Shown: positions 32,426 through 45,422, numbered from the stretch's first letter. The stretch is DNA of 64,000 bases from Pseudarthrobacter defluvii (GCF_030816725.1 NZ_JAUSYG010000001.1:3844001-3908000), one strand, 5' to 3'. The notes: a model not told the origin generated them from the sequence alone. Made by a program: numbers and translations.

Positions 32426-34111
32426 ATGGAAATCGGCAGCGGTGTTGGGGTGGTGGCTTCGGAGGGTGTTCACGCCTGCGTTGCTGTCCTTGATGCCCTT
32501 GCTGTCCTTGACTCGCTGGACCGTGAGGACTCCTTCCTCGTTGCAGGGGCAGGTGTTGGTTCCGGTGTTGATGTGCTGGAGCGGCGGTACGAGATCCGGC
32601 TGGAACGGCTGGAGGTTATCTCCCGATTAGAGGCACAGCTCGCGGCGGTGAAGGCACGGGACGTCACCGAAGCCTTGCAGTTCCAGCAGGCCATGACCCC
32701 GCCGGACGCCTCGGTGCAGGACCGCACCTACACCGAAATGTCCGTCGTTGAGGAGGTCGCCGGGGTCCTGACCATCAGCTCCGCCGCGGCCGGGGCTTTC
32801 GTGGACCAGTCCCGGCGGGTCTGCTCCCTGCCGCGGGTGTTCGAGGCCCTGTCCGCCGGGGCGATGTCGTGGCAGCACGCCCGCGTTGTTGCGGACGAGT
32901 CCGAGGGCCTTGACCCTGCGGGGGCGGCCGGGTTGGTGGCGCATTTCTTCGACCCCGACGCCCCCAGCCCGGCCCGGGGTGCGGCACCCGGTGAGCTGGT
33001 GCCGTCCCGGTTCCGGGCCAAGGTCCGTGCCTGGCGGGAACGCCACCACCCGGAAACCCTGGAGAAGCGGCATGCCAAGGGCGTGGCGGACCGGCGGATG
33101 GAATACACCCCGGACAAGGACGGCATGGCCTGGGTCTCGCTCTACCTTCCCGGCGATACCGCGTGCGCCATCTGGAACCGCGCCACCGCCCGCGGGCTGC
33201 AGGGACCCGATGAGCCCCGCACCCTCACCCAACTCCGCCCCGACATCGCAGCATCCCTGCTCCTCGGCGCCGGCAGCTCCACTGAACTCGGCGAAGTCCC
33301 CACCCCGCGGGCCGACGTCCTGGTGATGGTTCCCGTGTTCGCCCTCTTCGGCGTCACCGACGAGCCCGCGATCCTGGATGGTTTCGGACCGATCCCGGCG
33401 GCCATGGCCCGGAAACTCGTCGCGGACGGGGCGGACTCGTTCTACCGGGTGCTTGTTGATCCCCGGGACGGGGCGCCACTGGAAATCGGGCGGAAGAACT
33501 ACCGGCTCACCGAAACCATCAAACGCTGGATCAGGATGCGTGACGGCAAATGCACCTTCCCCGGCTGCACCAACAAGACCCCTGACAACGAAACCGACCA
33601 CCTCACCGCCTGGGAACACGGAGGAACCACAGGGATCAGCAACCTGGCGCAACTGTGCCCCAAGCACCACAGACTCAAACACCACAACCAATGGACACCA
33701 GACCCAGCCACCCAGAAAGACCCGCCCGGCTGGACCTCACCAACCGGCCGCCACTACAAACCCGAACAACCCGACCCGGAACCAACCCACTGGCCACCAC
33801 GCATCCTTCCAGTGGGTCCTGTTGCGGGTGCCAATGAGGCGGCGGCTTCACCGGGTACTACTGCCCCTGACGCCAGCGTGCCACCAAACGCAGCCGGCCC
33901 ATCCGGTACCGCGGCCCGCCTAAGGGCCACGGAATCGGAGGATGAGGACGGGCAGTGGCAGCAACTGCTCGCAGACATGCCAGCCTGGCCCGACCCACCA
34001 CCGGAAGAACCCACCAGCGAGTACGTGATCGACCCGACGGGACCATGCGCGTCAGATCCACGCTGGGTAGAACTGCTAGCAATGCCGGCCATACCCGTAC
34101 CATCCGGATGA
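32426..34111 (+). CDS. DUF222 / HNH endonuclease family protein
   Basis: 561 residues from ATG 32426; an upstream ATG at 32291 would add 45 unconvincing residues. Residues about 55-330 form the DUF222 (13E12-repeat) domain. The C-terminal HNH domain at about residues 375-425 is intact: CTFPGCTNKTPDNETDHLTAW and LAQLCPKHHRLKH give the two Cys pairs and catalytic His residues. The last 110 residues are Pro-rich and disordered. These proteins occur in many copies in actinobacterial genomes and are suspected to be mobile, but their targets are unknown. No flanking mobile element or target duplication was seen. Confidence 0.9.
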   Translation: MEIGSGVGVVASEGVHACVAVLDALAVLDSLDREDSFLVAGAGVGSGVDVLERRYEIRLERLEVISRLEAQLAAVKARDVTEALQFQQAMTPPDASVQDRTYTEMSVVEEVAGVLTISSAAAGAFVDQSRRVCSLPRVFEALSAGAMSWQHARVVADESEGLDPAGAAGLVAHFFDPDAPSPARGAAPGELVPSRFRAKVRAWRERHHPETLEKRHAKGVADRRMEYTPDKDGMAWVSLYLPGDTACAIWNRATARGLQGPDEPRTLTQLRPDIAASLLLGAGSSTELGEVPTPRADVLVMVPVFALFGVTDEPAILDGFGPIPAAMARKLVADGADSFYRVLVDPRDGAPLEIGRKNYRLTETIKRWIRMRDGKCTFPGCTNKTPDNETDHLTAWEHGGTTGISNLAQLCPKHHRLKHHNQWTPDPATQKDPPGWTSPTGRHYKPEQPDPEPTHWPPRILPVGPVAGANEAAASPGTTAPDASVPPNAAGPSGTAARLRATESEDEDGQWQQLLADMPAWPDPPPEEPTSEYVIDPTGPCASDPRWVELLAMPAIPVPSG

Positions 34112-34265
34112 CGTAGGCACTGCGCAGCCGTCGAACGGCGCTGGCCAACGGGAGGGTTTCGCCGAACGAAAAGGGCACGCCCACCGACCGGACTACCGCT
34201 TAATTCTTGGGACTCCCGACCGACGGAGGGTTCGGACAGGCGGGGCAGTTCCGCAACAAGCCCTT

Positions 34266-34323
34266 TATGCGAAGGCCGCCAACCCCACGCCGGCTATGCG
34301 AAGGCCGCCAACTCCACGCCGGC
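34266..34323. repeat. 29-bp tandem duplication at the end of pxpA
   Basis: Copies at 34266-34294 and 34295-34323 differ at one base. The second copy (in reading direction the first) encodes the last eight residues of PxpA; the other follows the stop. It is a recent small duplication without a frame effect on the gene. Confidence 0.9.
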
Positions 34324-35043
34324 GGCCTCAAGGCCTGCACGCACCCGGGCCGCCAGCTCCACTGCGCCGGGGCTGCCGCCCTGCAGACGCAGGGAGTCTG
34401 CCCGGACAGGAACCACGGTTCCATCCACCGCCACCACTTCGCTTTGAGTAGCCAGGCGGACGGCGCGTTCAACCACTGCGTCCATGTCCTGCAAAAACGC
34501 ATTCTCGTCGGTGAGCGGCACGAGGCTGCCATCACGGAAATAGGCACGATCGGGAAAGCCCTCGATGAACACCGGGTGCCCGGCCTCCTTGGCCTGCTTC
34601 AAGAGCTCAGAGCCGGGGAAGCCGAGGATGGGAAGGCCCGGATCGTATGCATTGACTGCCGCGACAACGGCCGAGGCCTGCTCGGCGTCGTGAATGAGCG
34701 CGTCGTACAGCGCACCATGGGGCCTCACGTAGTCCACCGAGGCACCCACCGCATGGGCAACCCCGTCGAGGGCCCCCAGCTGGTACAGCACGTCACCGAA
34801 CAGCTCATCGAAGCTCATCCCAAGCGCGCGCTGTCCGTAACCGGCCAGATCGCGGTAGCCGATGTGCGCCCCCACCGTGACATCGAGCTCGTAGGCTGCG
34901 CGGCAGCTGTCGAGCATGGTGACGGGATCGCCCGCATGCAGGCCGCAGGCCACGTTGGCGCTGGTGATCAGCTGGAGCATGGCCGGGTCGCCTCCTGGCG
35001 TCCAGGAGCCGAATGATTGGCCTACGTCAGCGTTGAGATCCAA
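34294..35043 (-). CDS. pxpA: 5-oxoprolinase subunit A (LamB/YcsF family)
   Basis: 249 residues with the LamB/YcsF signature: MDLNADVGQSFGSW, ANVACGLHAGDPVTM, DVTVGAHIGYRDLAGYGQRA and VDYVRPHGALYDAL. PxpA works with PxpB and PxpC to hydrolyse 5-oxoproline to glutamate with ATP. Neither partner is in the window, which is unusual because the genes normally cluster. Its start overlaps the end of the EcsC-like gene by 17 bp, suggesting co-transcription. The 3' end has been duplicated (29 bp). Confidence 0.9.
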   Translation of the reverse strand: MDLNADVGQSFGSWTPGGDPAMLQLITSANVACGLHAGDPVTMLDSCRAAYELDVTVGAHIGYRDLAGYGQRALGMSFDELFGDVLYQLGALDGVAHAVGASVDYVRPHGALYDALIHDAEQASAVVAAVNAYDPGLPILGFPGSELLKQAKEAGHPVFIEGFPDRAYFRDGSLVPLTDENAFLQDMDAVVERAVRLATQSEVVAVDGTVVPVRADSLRLQGGSPGAVELAARVRAGLEAAGVELAAFA

Positions 35044-35836
35044 GTATGTTGCCTTCCAGCGTCAGGTTATCCGGCCCGGCAGCTGCGGTCAGCTCCCCGG
35101 GAATGGTCTCCGGCATCGGCCCGAACGCCTCCCGGGCGTTCTTGGCCACCGCACGGCCCATCACGAGGTTACCGGCTCCACCCACCACGGCCCCTATGCC
35201 GAACGGGAGGGCCCTGCCGAACAGGGCGGTACCCTGACGCTTGAGCAGGTTCTTGAGGAAGGCATGCTGGATCCGCTTGCGGACACTGCCGAAGCCCGGC
35301 CCCACCATCGATTTGGAGAGGACGTTGCCCCACGTGTTGGCGGGGCTGTTGCCGCTGCCGGACGCCTGTCCGCTGAGCGTTCCCAGCAGCGAGGTGCCCT
35401 CCTCGCCGAGCATGATCGCCATGACCATGGTGCCGGCCTTTTCCGGGTTGGTCAGGCGGATGCCGTGAAGTTCAGCCAGCGATGTCGCGTAGAGCGCCGT
35501 TGCTTCCAGGAAGCCCACGGTGGCGGCGGCGGACAGCCCCAGCGACGCCACAGTTCCAACACCAGGGACGACGGCGGTAGCGCCCACCAGGGCGCCCCCA
35601 CCGGCAACAGCACGCAGATAGTCCCGCTCTGCGATATCCGCCAGCTGCGCGGCGGTGGCGCGCGGGTGCTTCTTTTGAAGCCGCCGAATGTAGGCAACCA
35701 CCAAGGGCCGCTGGATCTGCACCGCCTTCAGGAGCATGTTGTGGACGCCTGGCTTGGGCTTGCCGTCGGCGTCGAACATTGCGTTGTGGGCGGTTTCCTG
35801 TGCGATGCGTACTGCGGGGTTGCTGCGCCGGGCCAT
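35027..35836 (-). CDS. EcsC-like membrane-associated protein
   Basis: 269 residues from ATG 35836, which has AAGGTG five bases upstream; an ATG at 35848 would add four residues. The middle is rich in small residues and hydrophobic stretches (AGGGALVGATAVVPGVGTVASL; FGIGAVVGGAGNLVMGRAVA). The overall pattern resembles EcsC-domain proteins, of unknown function. The assignment is by shape only. It is followed by pxpA in an overlapping frame. Confidence 0.6.
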   Translation of the reverse strand: MARRSNPAVRIAQETAHNAMFDADGKPKPGVHNMLLKAVQIQRPLVVAYIRRLQKKHPRATAAQLADIAERDYLRAVAGGGALVGATAVVPGVGTVASLGLSAAATVGFLEATALYATSLAELHGIRLTNPEKAGTMVMAIMLGEEGTSLLGTLSGQASGSGNSPANTWGNVLSKSMVGPGFGSVRKRIQHAFLKNLLKRQGTALFGRALPFGIGAVVGGAGNLVMGRAVAKNAREAFGPMPETIPGELTAAAGPDNLTLEGNILGSQR

Positions 35837-35956
35837 GGTCACCTTCATTCAAATCGACCTGCAGCGGGTAGGCTGCCGTGCTCCCTCCATCCTATGCGGG
35901 TAAACACTAAGCATGCTTAACTTCCGGCGCGGCAGTGGTTGATCCAATCCCGGATC

Positions 35957-36003
35957 CTCTTCTGCTGTGGCAGGACCGCACCGGTTCCGCCACAGCAGAA
36001 GAG
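35957..36003 (-). terminator. strong hairpin terminator of the purU operon
   Basis: Arms CTCTTCTGCTGTGGC (35957-35971) and GCCACAGCAGAAGAG (35989-36003) are perfectly complementary over 15 bp, with partly paired GGACC/GGTTCC inside. It begins seven bases after the purU stop. No long T run follows on the minus strand. Confidence 0.75.
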
Positions 36004-36009
36004 AAGCGT

Positions 36010-36936
36010 TCAGCGCAGGACCACGGTGCGGCTGCCGGACAGGATGACCCTGCCTTCGGCGTGCCAGCGCACAGCATTGGTGAGGGCCCGGCACTCGGCG
36101 TCCTTGCCAACCCGCACCAGGTCCGCCGGCTCGTAGGTGTGGTCCACCTCGATAACCTGCTGGGAAATGATCGGCCCCTCGTCCAGTTCTGCGTTGACGT
36201 AGTGCGCGGTGGCGCCCACGGTCTTCACGCCGCGGGCATAGGCCTGGTGGTACGGCTTGGCACCCTTGAAGCTGGGCAGGAACGAGTGGTGGATGTTGAT
36301 GGCCCGGCCGTCCAGCTTCCGGGTCAGGTCGTCGCTGAGCACCTGGATGTAGCGGGCCAGCACCACCAGCTCCACACCGTAACCGTCCACCAGGTCCATC
36401 AGCCGGGCCTCGGCTTCGGCCTTTGTTTCCGGCGTGACCGGGATCCGGTGGAACGGAACACCGTGCCATGCGGCGAGCCCGGCTGCGTCCGGATGGTTGG
36501 AGACAACGGCGGCGATTTCCACGGGAAGGTCGCCGTCACGGGCGCGGAGCAGGAGATCATTCAGGCAGTGGTCGAACTTGGACACCATCACCAGGATCCG
36601 CTGCCGGCGGCCGTGCGGCTCAAGCCGCCACTGCATCCCCCACTCCCCTGCGACGGAACCGAACCGCTCACGCAGCAACCCGGCGTCGTACTCTTCCTGC
36701 GAGGTGAAATGCACCCGCATGAAGAACTCGCCCGATGCCTTGTCGCCGAACTGCTTGATGTCCACGATGTAGCACTCCTGCGCCAGCAGGAACGCCGCCA
36801 CCGCCTGGACAATGCCCAGCGAGTCCCGGCACTTGAACGTGAGGATGAACTCCGTGGCGAGGGCATCATCCCCACGGGTGCGCTGCCCGGCAGCCAGGCC
36901 GGCCGGTGCGACCGCTGCGGACCCGCCGGCCGTCAT
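36010..36936 (-). CDS. purU: formyltetrahydrofolate deformylase
   Basis: 308 residues. An N-terminal ACT domain (ILTFKCRDSLGIVQAVAAFL) is followed by a formyltransferase-fold domain with VVSNHPD, LVVLARYIQVLS, INIHHSFLPSFKGAKPYHQA and GATAHYVNAELDEGPII. These are the catalytic His/Asp region of PurU. PurU hydrolyses 10-formyl-THF to formate and THF. The N-terminal 28 residues are an extra Ala/Gly-rich leader. Its start overlaps the permease stop by 4 bp, so it is on the riboswitch-controlled transcript; this makes sense because glycine cleavage consumes free THF. Confidence 0.95.
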   Translation of the reverse strand: MTAGGSAAVAPAGLAAGQRTRGDDALATEFILTFKCRDSLGIVQAVAAFLLAQECYIVDIKQFGDKASGEFFMRVHFTSQEEYDAGLLRERFGSVAGEWGMQWRLEPHGRRQRILVMVSKFDHCLNDLLLRARDGDLPVEIAAVVSNHPDAAGLAAWHGVPFHRIPVTPETKAEAEARLMDLVDGYGVELVVLARYIQVLSDDLTRKLDGRAINIHHSFLPSFKGAKPYHQAYARGVKTVGATAHYVNAELDEGPIISQQVIEVDHTYEPADLVRVGKDAECRALTNAVRWHAEGRVILSGSRTVVLR

Positions 36937-38462
36937 TTCCTGGCCTGCACTACCTCTTCGGCGGACACCTCCGCAGTGCTTCGCCCGGCGGCCACCGCGT
37001 CATTGCGGAGCTCGGCACGGAAGACCTCGAAGCGGGCAAGGTGTGCGGGCCGGCGCCGCAGGAAGGCCCACGCCACGCCCAGGACGACGAACCAGAGGGG
37101 CGTCACCAGCAAAGCGATCAACGTGTCCGGCTGGGTGGTCAGGGCCCAGAGAACGAACGCGAAGAACGCGTACACCACCCACACCACGGGGATGCCGCCG
37201 GGCATCTTGAACTTCGACGCCTCGTGCAACTGCGGGCGGCGGCGCCGGAAGGAGATGTAGCTGGCAAGGATTATCGACCAGACGAAGATGAAGCAGACGG
37301 CGGACACGGTGGTCACCATTTCAAAGGCCTTGCCAACGTCCTGGCCGGCGTACATGAGGACGACGCCGGAGAGCAGCAGGACGCAGGACAGGAACAGTGC
37401 GTTGCTGGGCACCTTCCTCGTGGACAGGCGGCTGAAGATACCCGGGGCATCGCCCTCCTGGGCCAGGCCGAACACCATGCGCGAGGTGGAGTAGATGCCG
37501 GAGTTGGCGGAGGACATGGCCGAGGTGAGTACCACCAGGTTGACCACGGTGGCCGCAGCGCCGAGGCCGGCCAGGGAGAACATGCCGATGAAGGGGCTGT
37601 GGCCTGCCGCGAACTGGGTCCACGGAGTGACTGCCATCAGGATGACCAGCGCACCGACGTAGAAGAGCAGCACGCGGACGGGAATGGCGTTGATGGCCTT
37701 GGGCAGGGTCCGCTCGGGGTTCTTGGCTTCGGCGGCGGTGGTGCCCACCAGTTCGATGCCCACGAAGGCGAACACGGCAATCTGGAATCCAGCCACAAAG
37801 CCCATGAATTCATTGGGGAAGAACCCGCCGTGGCTCCACAGGTTGGTGAAGCTGGCCGTACCGGCGTCGGACTGGAAGCCGGTGAAGATCATGAAGAGGC
37901 CCACGATGATCAGCGCAGCGATGGCGACGATCTTGATGAGGGCAAACCAGAATTCGGTCTCACCGAAGGCCTTGACGGTGGCGAGGTTCAGCAGGAGCAG
38001 GATGGCCACGGTGGCAAGCCCGGGGATCCAGAGCGGCAGTCCCGGCCAGAGTTCCTTGGAGTAGCCGGCGATGGCAATGACATCCGCAATGCCGGTGATC
38101 ACCCAGCAGAACCAATAGGTCCAGCCGGTGAAGAAGCCCGCCCACGGACCCAGGAGGTCGGCGGCGAAATCGCTGAAGGATTTGTAGTTCAGGTTGCTCA
38201 ACAGCAACTCGCCCATGGCGCGCATGACGAAGAAGAGCATGAACCCGATGATCATGTACACGAAGATCACTGACGGGCCGGCCGCGGAAATGGTCTTGCC
38301 GGAGCCCATGAAGAGGCCGGTGCCAATCGCACCGCCGATGGCAATGAGCTGGATGTGGCGGTTGGTGAGCTGCCGCTCCAGGTGGGGAGGCTCGCTGCGT
38401 ACTGCCGCGCTCGCACCGTTGCGCGCGGGTTCGCCGTTGGACGTGGGGGGATGAATCGCCAT
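36933..38462 (-). CDS. APC-family amino acid permease (D-serine/alanine/glycine type)
   Basis: 509 residues, twelve predicted membrane helices. The amino acid-polyamine-organocation signature is clear: LTNRHIQLIAIGGAIGTGLF, GSGKTISAAGPSVIF, and VGIELVGTTAAEAKNPERTL. It is close in style to CycA, which imports glycine, D-alanine and D-serine. ATG 38462 follows GGAGTTCCTC; another ATG at 38474 is in frame but has no site. The leader is a tandem glycine riboswitch, strong evidence that glycine is a substrate. It forms an operon with purU. Confidence 0.93.
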   Translation of the reverse strand: MAIHPPTSNGEPARNGASAAVRSEPPHLERQLTNRHIQLIAIGGAIGTGLFMGSGKTISAAGPSVIFVYMIIGFMLFFVMRAMGELLLSNLNYKSFSDFAADLLGPWAGFFTGWTYWFCWVITGIADVIAIAGYSKELWPGLPLWIPGLATVAILLLLNLATVKAFGETEFWFALIKIVAIAALIIVGLFMIFTGFQSDAGTASFTNLWSHGGFFPNEFMGFVAGFQIAVFAFVGIELVGTTAAEAKNPERTLPKAINAIPVRVLLFYVGALVILMAVTPWTQFAAGHSPFIGMFSLAGLGAAATVVNLVVLTSAMSSANSGIYSTSRMVFGLAQEGDAPGIFSRLSTRKVPSNALFLSCVLLLSGVVLMYAGQDVGKAFEMVTTVSAVCFIFVWSIILASYISFRRRRPQLHEASKFKMPGGIPVVWVVYAFFAFVLWALTTQPDTLIALLVTPLWFVVLGVAWAFLRRRPAHLARFEVFRAELRNDAVAAGRSTAEVSAEEVVQARK

Positions 38463-38518
38463 GAGGAACTCCATCGATAAAGCGGCATTTTTGGGTGCCG
38501 CAAAAGATTTGGTTCCTC
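38463..38518 (-). promoter_or_regulatory. expression platform of the permease riboswitch
   Basis: On the minus strand GAGGAAC follows the second aptamer (plus 38512-38518) and its exact complement GTTCCTC lies directly before the ATG (plus 38463-38469). Between them, GCGGCA/TGCCGC (plus 38482-38501) can form a small hairpin with a short U run. Either helix could gate expression; the same GAGGAAC/GTTCCTC pair occurs in the gcvP leader. Confidence 0.5.
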
Positions 38519-38521
38519 CCC

Positions 38522-38703
38522 GCTCTGTAAGGGACCTGAGAGTTTCCGCAGCCCAAGCCGCTTGCACCGTCGGTGAGCCAGGACGTGCCTGACTGCTTTC
38601 CAGAGTTGCCTGTCCGCGGCGGTACGTGGGCCTGAGAGTTTCCTGGGGAGGGTTTGCTCCTACGGCGCCTGCTAAATGTACCGGCAGGGCTCTCCCGCCG
38701 CAG
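38522..38703 (-). ncRNA. tandem glycine riboswitch, leftward (permease-purU)
   Basis: Two glycine aptamers in series. The first runs from GGGAGAGCCCTGCC through GCGCCGTAGGAGCAAA to AACTCTCAGGCCCACGTACC. The second starts with ACTCTGGAAAGC, includes CACCGACGGTGCAAGC and ends AAACTCTCAGGTCCC. These words (GGAGAG, GCCGNAGGNGCAA, CTCTCAGG) are diagnostic for the family. It lies about 60 bases upstream of the permease ATG. Glycine binding normally turns on downstream degradation or transport genes. Confidence 0.93.
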
Positions 38704-38962
38704 GTCGAAGGCATGTTCAGTTGGAAGCCGCAGCCCCTGAGGGCCACAGCGGTCTTGCAATGGGAAGGGCGCCGGCAGTCGAACCGCTCCGGATACGCTG
38801 AGCCAGCCACTGGGAGCGCCGATCCCGGGGTTCAGTGTGGTGTCCGTCACGATCCAATGTCAAACCCTTCCTGACACAAGCGGGGCAGGACGGCGTCATC
38901 TTCCGCAATTCGGGCGCAGGCAGGAGGCCCCCGATTTGCCACCCGCCGTTTATCCCGATACC
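38704..38962. promoter_or_regulatory. divergent promoter region between the two glycine riboswitches
   Basis: No gene is present. On the minus strand TTGACA (38863-38858) followed after 18 bp by CACACT could serve the permease, though the -10 is weak. The rightward promoter candidate begins at 38963. Confidence 0.4.
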
Positions 38963-38990
38963 TTGTGAGCCGAATCACCCACATTTGAAT
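38963..38990 (+). promoter_or_regulatory. promoter candidate for the gcv operon
   Basis: TTGTGA at 38963-38968, a 16-bp spacer and TTGAAT at 38985-38990. Transcription would begin near 38997, just before the first aptamer (39003). Confidence 0.5.
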
Positions 38991-39002
38991 AAGCCTTTCG
39001 AG

Positions 39003-39205
39003 CTGTGACGGGAGAGTCCTCCCGGCGAAACACCGGGCAGGCGCCGTAGGAGCAAATCCTCCCCAGGAATCTCTCAGGCCCATGTACCGTCACGGCGAGG
39101 CGACTCTGGAAAGCAACCGGGCAGGCGCTTGGTTCACCGACGGTGCAAGCGGCACCTGCAAGAGCAGGCAACGCGGAATCTCTCAGGTCCAATACAGAGC
39201 GGGGA
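39003..39205 (+). ncRNA. tandem glycine riboswitch, rightward (gcv operon)
   Basis: First aptamer: GTGACGGGAGAGTCCTCC, GCGCCGTAGGAGCAAA, AATCTCTCAGGCCCATG. Second: GCGACTCTGGAAAGC, CACCGACGGTGCAAGC, GGAATCTCTCAGGTCC. It is close in sequence to the leftward riboswitch, including the stretch TACAGAGCGGGGAGGAAC that follows aptamer two. GAGGAAC (39204-39210) is complementary to GTTCCTC (39251-39257) next to the gcvP ATG. It should raise gcvP-gcvT expression when glycine is abundant. Confidence 0.95.
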
Positions 39206-39257
39206 GGAACCCATCCCACGCCGTGCCACTCTTGGCCGGCCAGAACTGGAGTTCCTC

Positions 39258-42110
<2,853 letters not shown>

Positions 42111-42119
42111 GGACCCGCG

Positions 42120-43253
42120 ATGACTGAGAACTACACCGCTCTCTACGAGCAGCACAAGAAAGCCGGGGCTTCGTTCACCGACTTCGGCGGCTGGCAGATG
42201 CCGCTCAAGTACGAGTCCGAGCTCGCCGAACACCACGCCGTGCGCAAGGCCGCAGGCCTGTTCGACCTCTCCCACATGGGCGAAGTGTGGGTCACCGGGC
42301 CGGACGCTGCGGCGTTCCTCGACTATGCCCTGGCCGGCAAGCTGTCCACGGTGGCCGTCGGAAAGGCCAAGTACTCACTGATCTGCGACGCCGACGGCGG
42401 GATCATCGATGACCTCATCACCTACCGCAGGGCTGACGACACGTTCCTGGTGGTCCCGAACGCGGGCAACGCCAAGGTGGTGGCCGAGGCCCTGCAGGAG
42501 CGCGCCGCGAACTTTGACATGACCGTGCAGGACGCCTCCGCCGAGACCTCCCTCATCGCGGTCCAAGGCCCCGCAGCCGAGGCGATCCTGCTGCAGCTGG
42601 TTCCCGCAGAACAGCACGCCCTGGTGATTGAACTGAAGTACTACGCCGCCGTGGAAGTGGGCATCAGCTTCGGCGGAGCCATCCGGAACCTGCTGGTGGC
42701 CCGCACCGGCTACACCGGCGAGGACGGCTTCGAAATCTATGTGGGCAACCTGGAAGCTCCGGCCCTGTGGGAAGCGCTACTCGCCGCCGGTGAAGGCTCA
42801 GGCCTCGTCCCCGCCGGCCTCGCCTGCCGCGATTCGCTCCGCCTCGAGGCCGGAATGCCGCTCTACGGCAACGAACTCTTCCGGCAGGGGAACCCCTACG
42901 CCGCGGGCCTGGGACCCGTCGTCGCCCTGTCCAAGGAAGGCGACTTCGTGGGCAAGGAAGCCCTGGCCGCCCTCAAGGCAGCCGGCGTCGGTTCCACGAT
43001 TGGCCAGAAGCTCGTGGGCCTCAAGGGAACGGGCCGCCGCGCAGCCCGGGGCCACTACCCCGTCCTCAAAGACGGCATCCTTGTTGGTGAAGTGACCTCC
43101 GGCCAGCCCTCCCCCACCTTGGGATACCCCGTCGCCATGACCTATGTCGACGTCGAGTTCGCCGAACCCGGCACAATCCTGGACGTAGACCTCCGCGGCA
43201 AGCCCGAACGCTTCGAAGTAGTACCCCTCCCGTTCTACCGCCGGCAAAAGTAG
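42120..43253 (+). CDS. gcvT: aminomethyltransferase, T protein
   Basis: 377 residues: [52 protein letters not shown], and [14 protein letters not shown] are T-protein motifs (folate-binding and catalytic Asp region DLSHM). It moves the methylene from lipoyl-GcvH to THF and releases ammonia. AAGGA lies seven bases before ATG 42120. It is directly coupled to gcvP. Confidence 0.97.
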   Translation: MTENYTALYEQHKKAGASFTDFGGWQMPLKYESELAEHHAVRKAAGLFDLSHMGEVWVTGPDAAAFLDYALAGKLSTVAVGKAKYSLICDADGGIIDDLITYRRADDTFLVVPNAGNAKVVAEALQERAANFDMTVQDASAETSLIAVQGPAAEAILLQLVPAEQHALVIELKYYAAVEVGISFGGAIRNLLVARTGYTGEDGFEIYVGNLEAPALWEALLAAGEGSGLVPAGLACRDSLRLEAGMPLYGNELFRQGNPYAAGLGPVVALSKEGDFVGKEALAALKAAGVGSTIGQKLVGLKGTGRRAARGHYPVLKDGILVGEVTSGQPSPTLGYPVAMTYVDVEFAEPGTILDVDLRGKPERFEVVPLPFYRRQK

Positions 43254-43308
43254 CTCCGGGTGCCTCGCGGTGGTTGCTTCTGCCCAGCAGGACCGGCATC
43301 CTCCGCGG

Positions 43309-43369
43309 GCTCGGTCGCGAAGACGCCCGCTGGGCGGACGTGACGCTCCCTTGGACGCCCACTTCCGGA
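43309..43369 (+). repeat. 61-bp intergenic element, copy A (between gcvT and gcvH)
   Basis: This 61-bp stretch recurs in inverse orientation at 45362-45422 with 55 of 61 bases identical. It contains an internal dyad around CCCGCTGGGCGG. It fills the 209-bp gcvT-gcvH gap, which otherwise has no gene. Possible identities are a repetitive palindromic element or a structured regulatory RNA. Confidence 0.85.
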
Positions 43370-43462
43370 CGCCGGTCCCGCAGGGGCCGAACGCCCGCTC
43401 ACCTTTCGCACATTTTGGGCCAACGCGCCATCACTTTTCATCATCAAAACCTAAGGAAAATC

Positions 43463-43842
43463 ATGAGCAAAGTTGTAGCTGAACTGAAGTACTCCGCCGA
43501 GCACGAGTGGGTCGCTGTTGACGGATCTGGCCCTGCGGGGATCGGGATTTCCGCTGTGGCCGCCGATGCCCTCGGCGACATTGTGTACGTGGACCTGCCG
43601 GAGGTTGGTGCGACCGTTACGGCCGGCGAGACGTGCGGCGAGGTGGAGTCCACCAAGTCAGTATCCGACCTTTATGCGCCGGTCACCGGTGAGGTCATCG
43701 AGATCAATGACGGCGTGGTGACCGACCCCGCCCTGATCAACAGCGACCCCTACGGCGCTGGCTGGCTCTTCAAGGTGGCCGTCACCGAGGAAGGCCCCCT
43801 GATGTCGGCCGAGGAATACGCTGCAGCAAACGGCGGCGAACT

Positions 43843-43846
<4 letters not shown>
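43463..43846 (+). CDS. gcvH: glycine cleavage system H protein
   Basis: 127 residues. [12 protein letters not shown] at the N-terminus and the lipoylation site [15 protein letters not shown] (modified Lys) identify GcvH. It shuttles the aminomethyl group between P, T and L proteins. AAGGAA lies before ATG 43463. Its stop overlaps the glyA start (GTGA). LipA, needed to lipoylate it, is encoded 3.1 kb downstream. Confidence 0.97.
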
Positions 43847-45165
<1,319 letters not shown>

Positions 45166-45361
45166 GTTTTTCGGCCGTCGTCACCTTCGGGACCGGCGGA
45201 CCGGACATTTTCACGCGTGCTTGGGCCCACGCCGTCAGGGTTCCCTGGCCGAGCTTGCGAGGCTAGGGAGACGGTGGGGAGCAGGCTTTCGAAAAGTCCG
45301 GCTCCTCCGGCCCCTCACGGGGAAGTCGCCTTGGTGACGTGCCCGCGGAGTGGGCGGGGCA
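45166..45361. other. glyA-sdaA intergenic region, left part
   Basis: No gene is supported in the 317-bp gap 45166-45482. The right part holds repeat copy B. The left part has no clear promoter or terminator with a T run. Confidence 0.5.
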
Positions 45362-45422
45362 TCCGGCAGCGTGCGTCTAAGGGAGCGTCACGTCCGCTCA
45401 GCGGGCGTCTACGCGACCGAGC
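45362..45422 (-). repeat. 61-bp intergenic element, copy B (between glyA and sdaA)
   Basis: Inverse copy of 43309-43369, 55 of 61 bases identical, with mismatches at six scattered positions. The two copies enclose gcvH-glyA as an inverted pair about 2 kb apart, so inversion of that segment by recombination is conceivable. Confidence 0.85.

Noticed and set aside
32426..34111. HNH gene as a group II intron or insertion sequence
   Set aside because: No reverse transcriptase, transposase, terminal repeats or target duplication was found.
38701..38810. Extension of the permease to an upstream start at 38810
   Set aside because: This would translate through the glycine riboswitch; the added residues are not protein-like.
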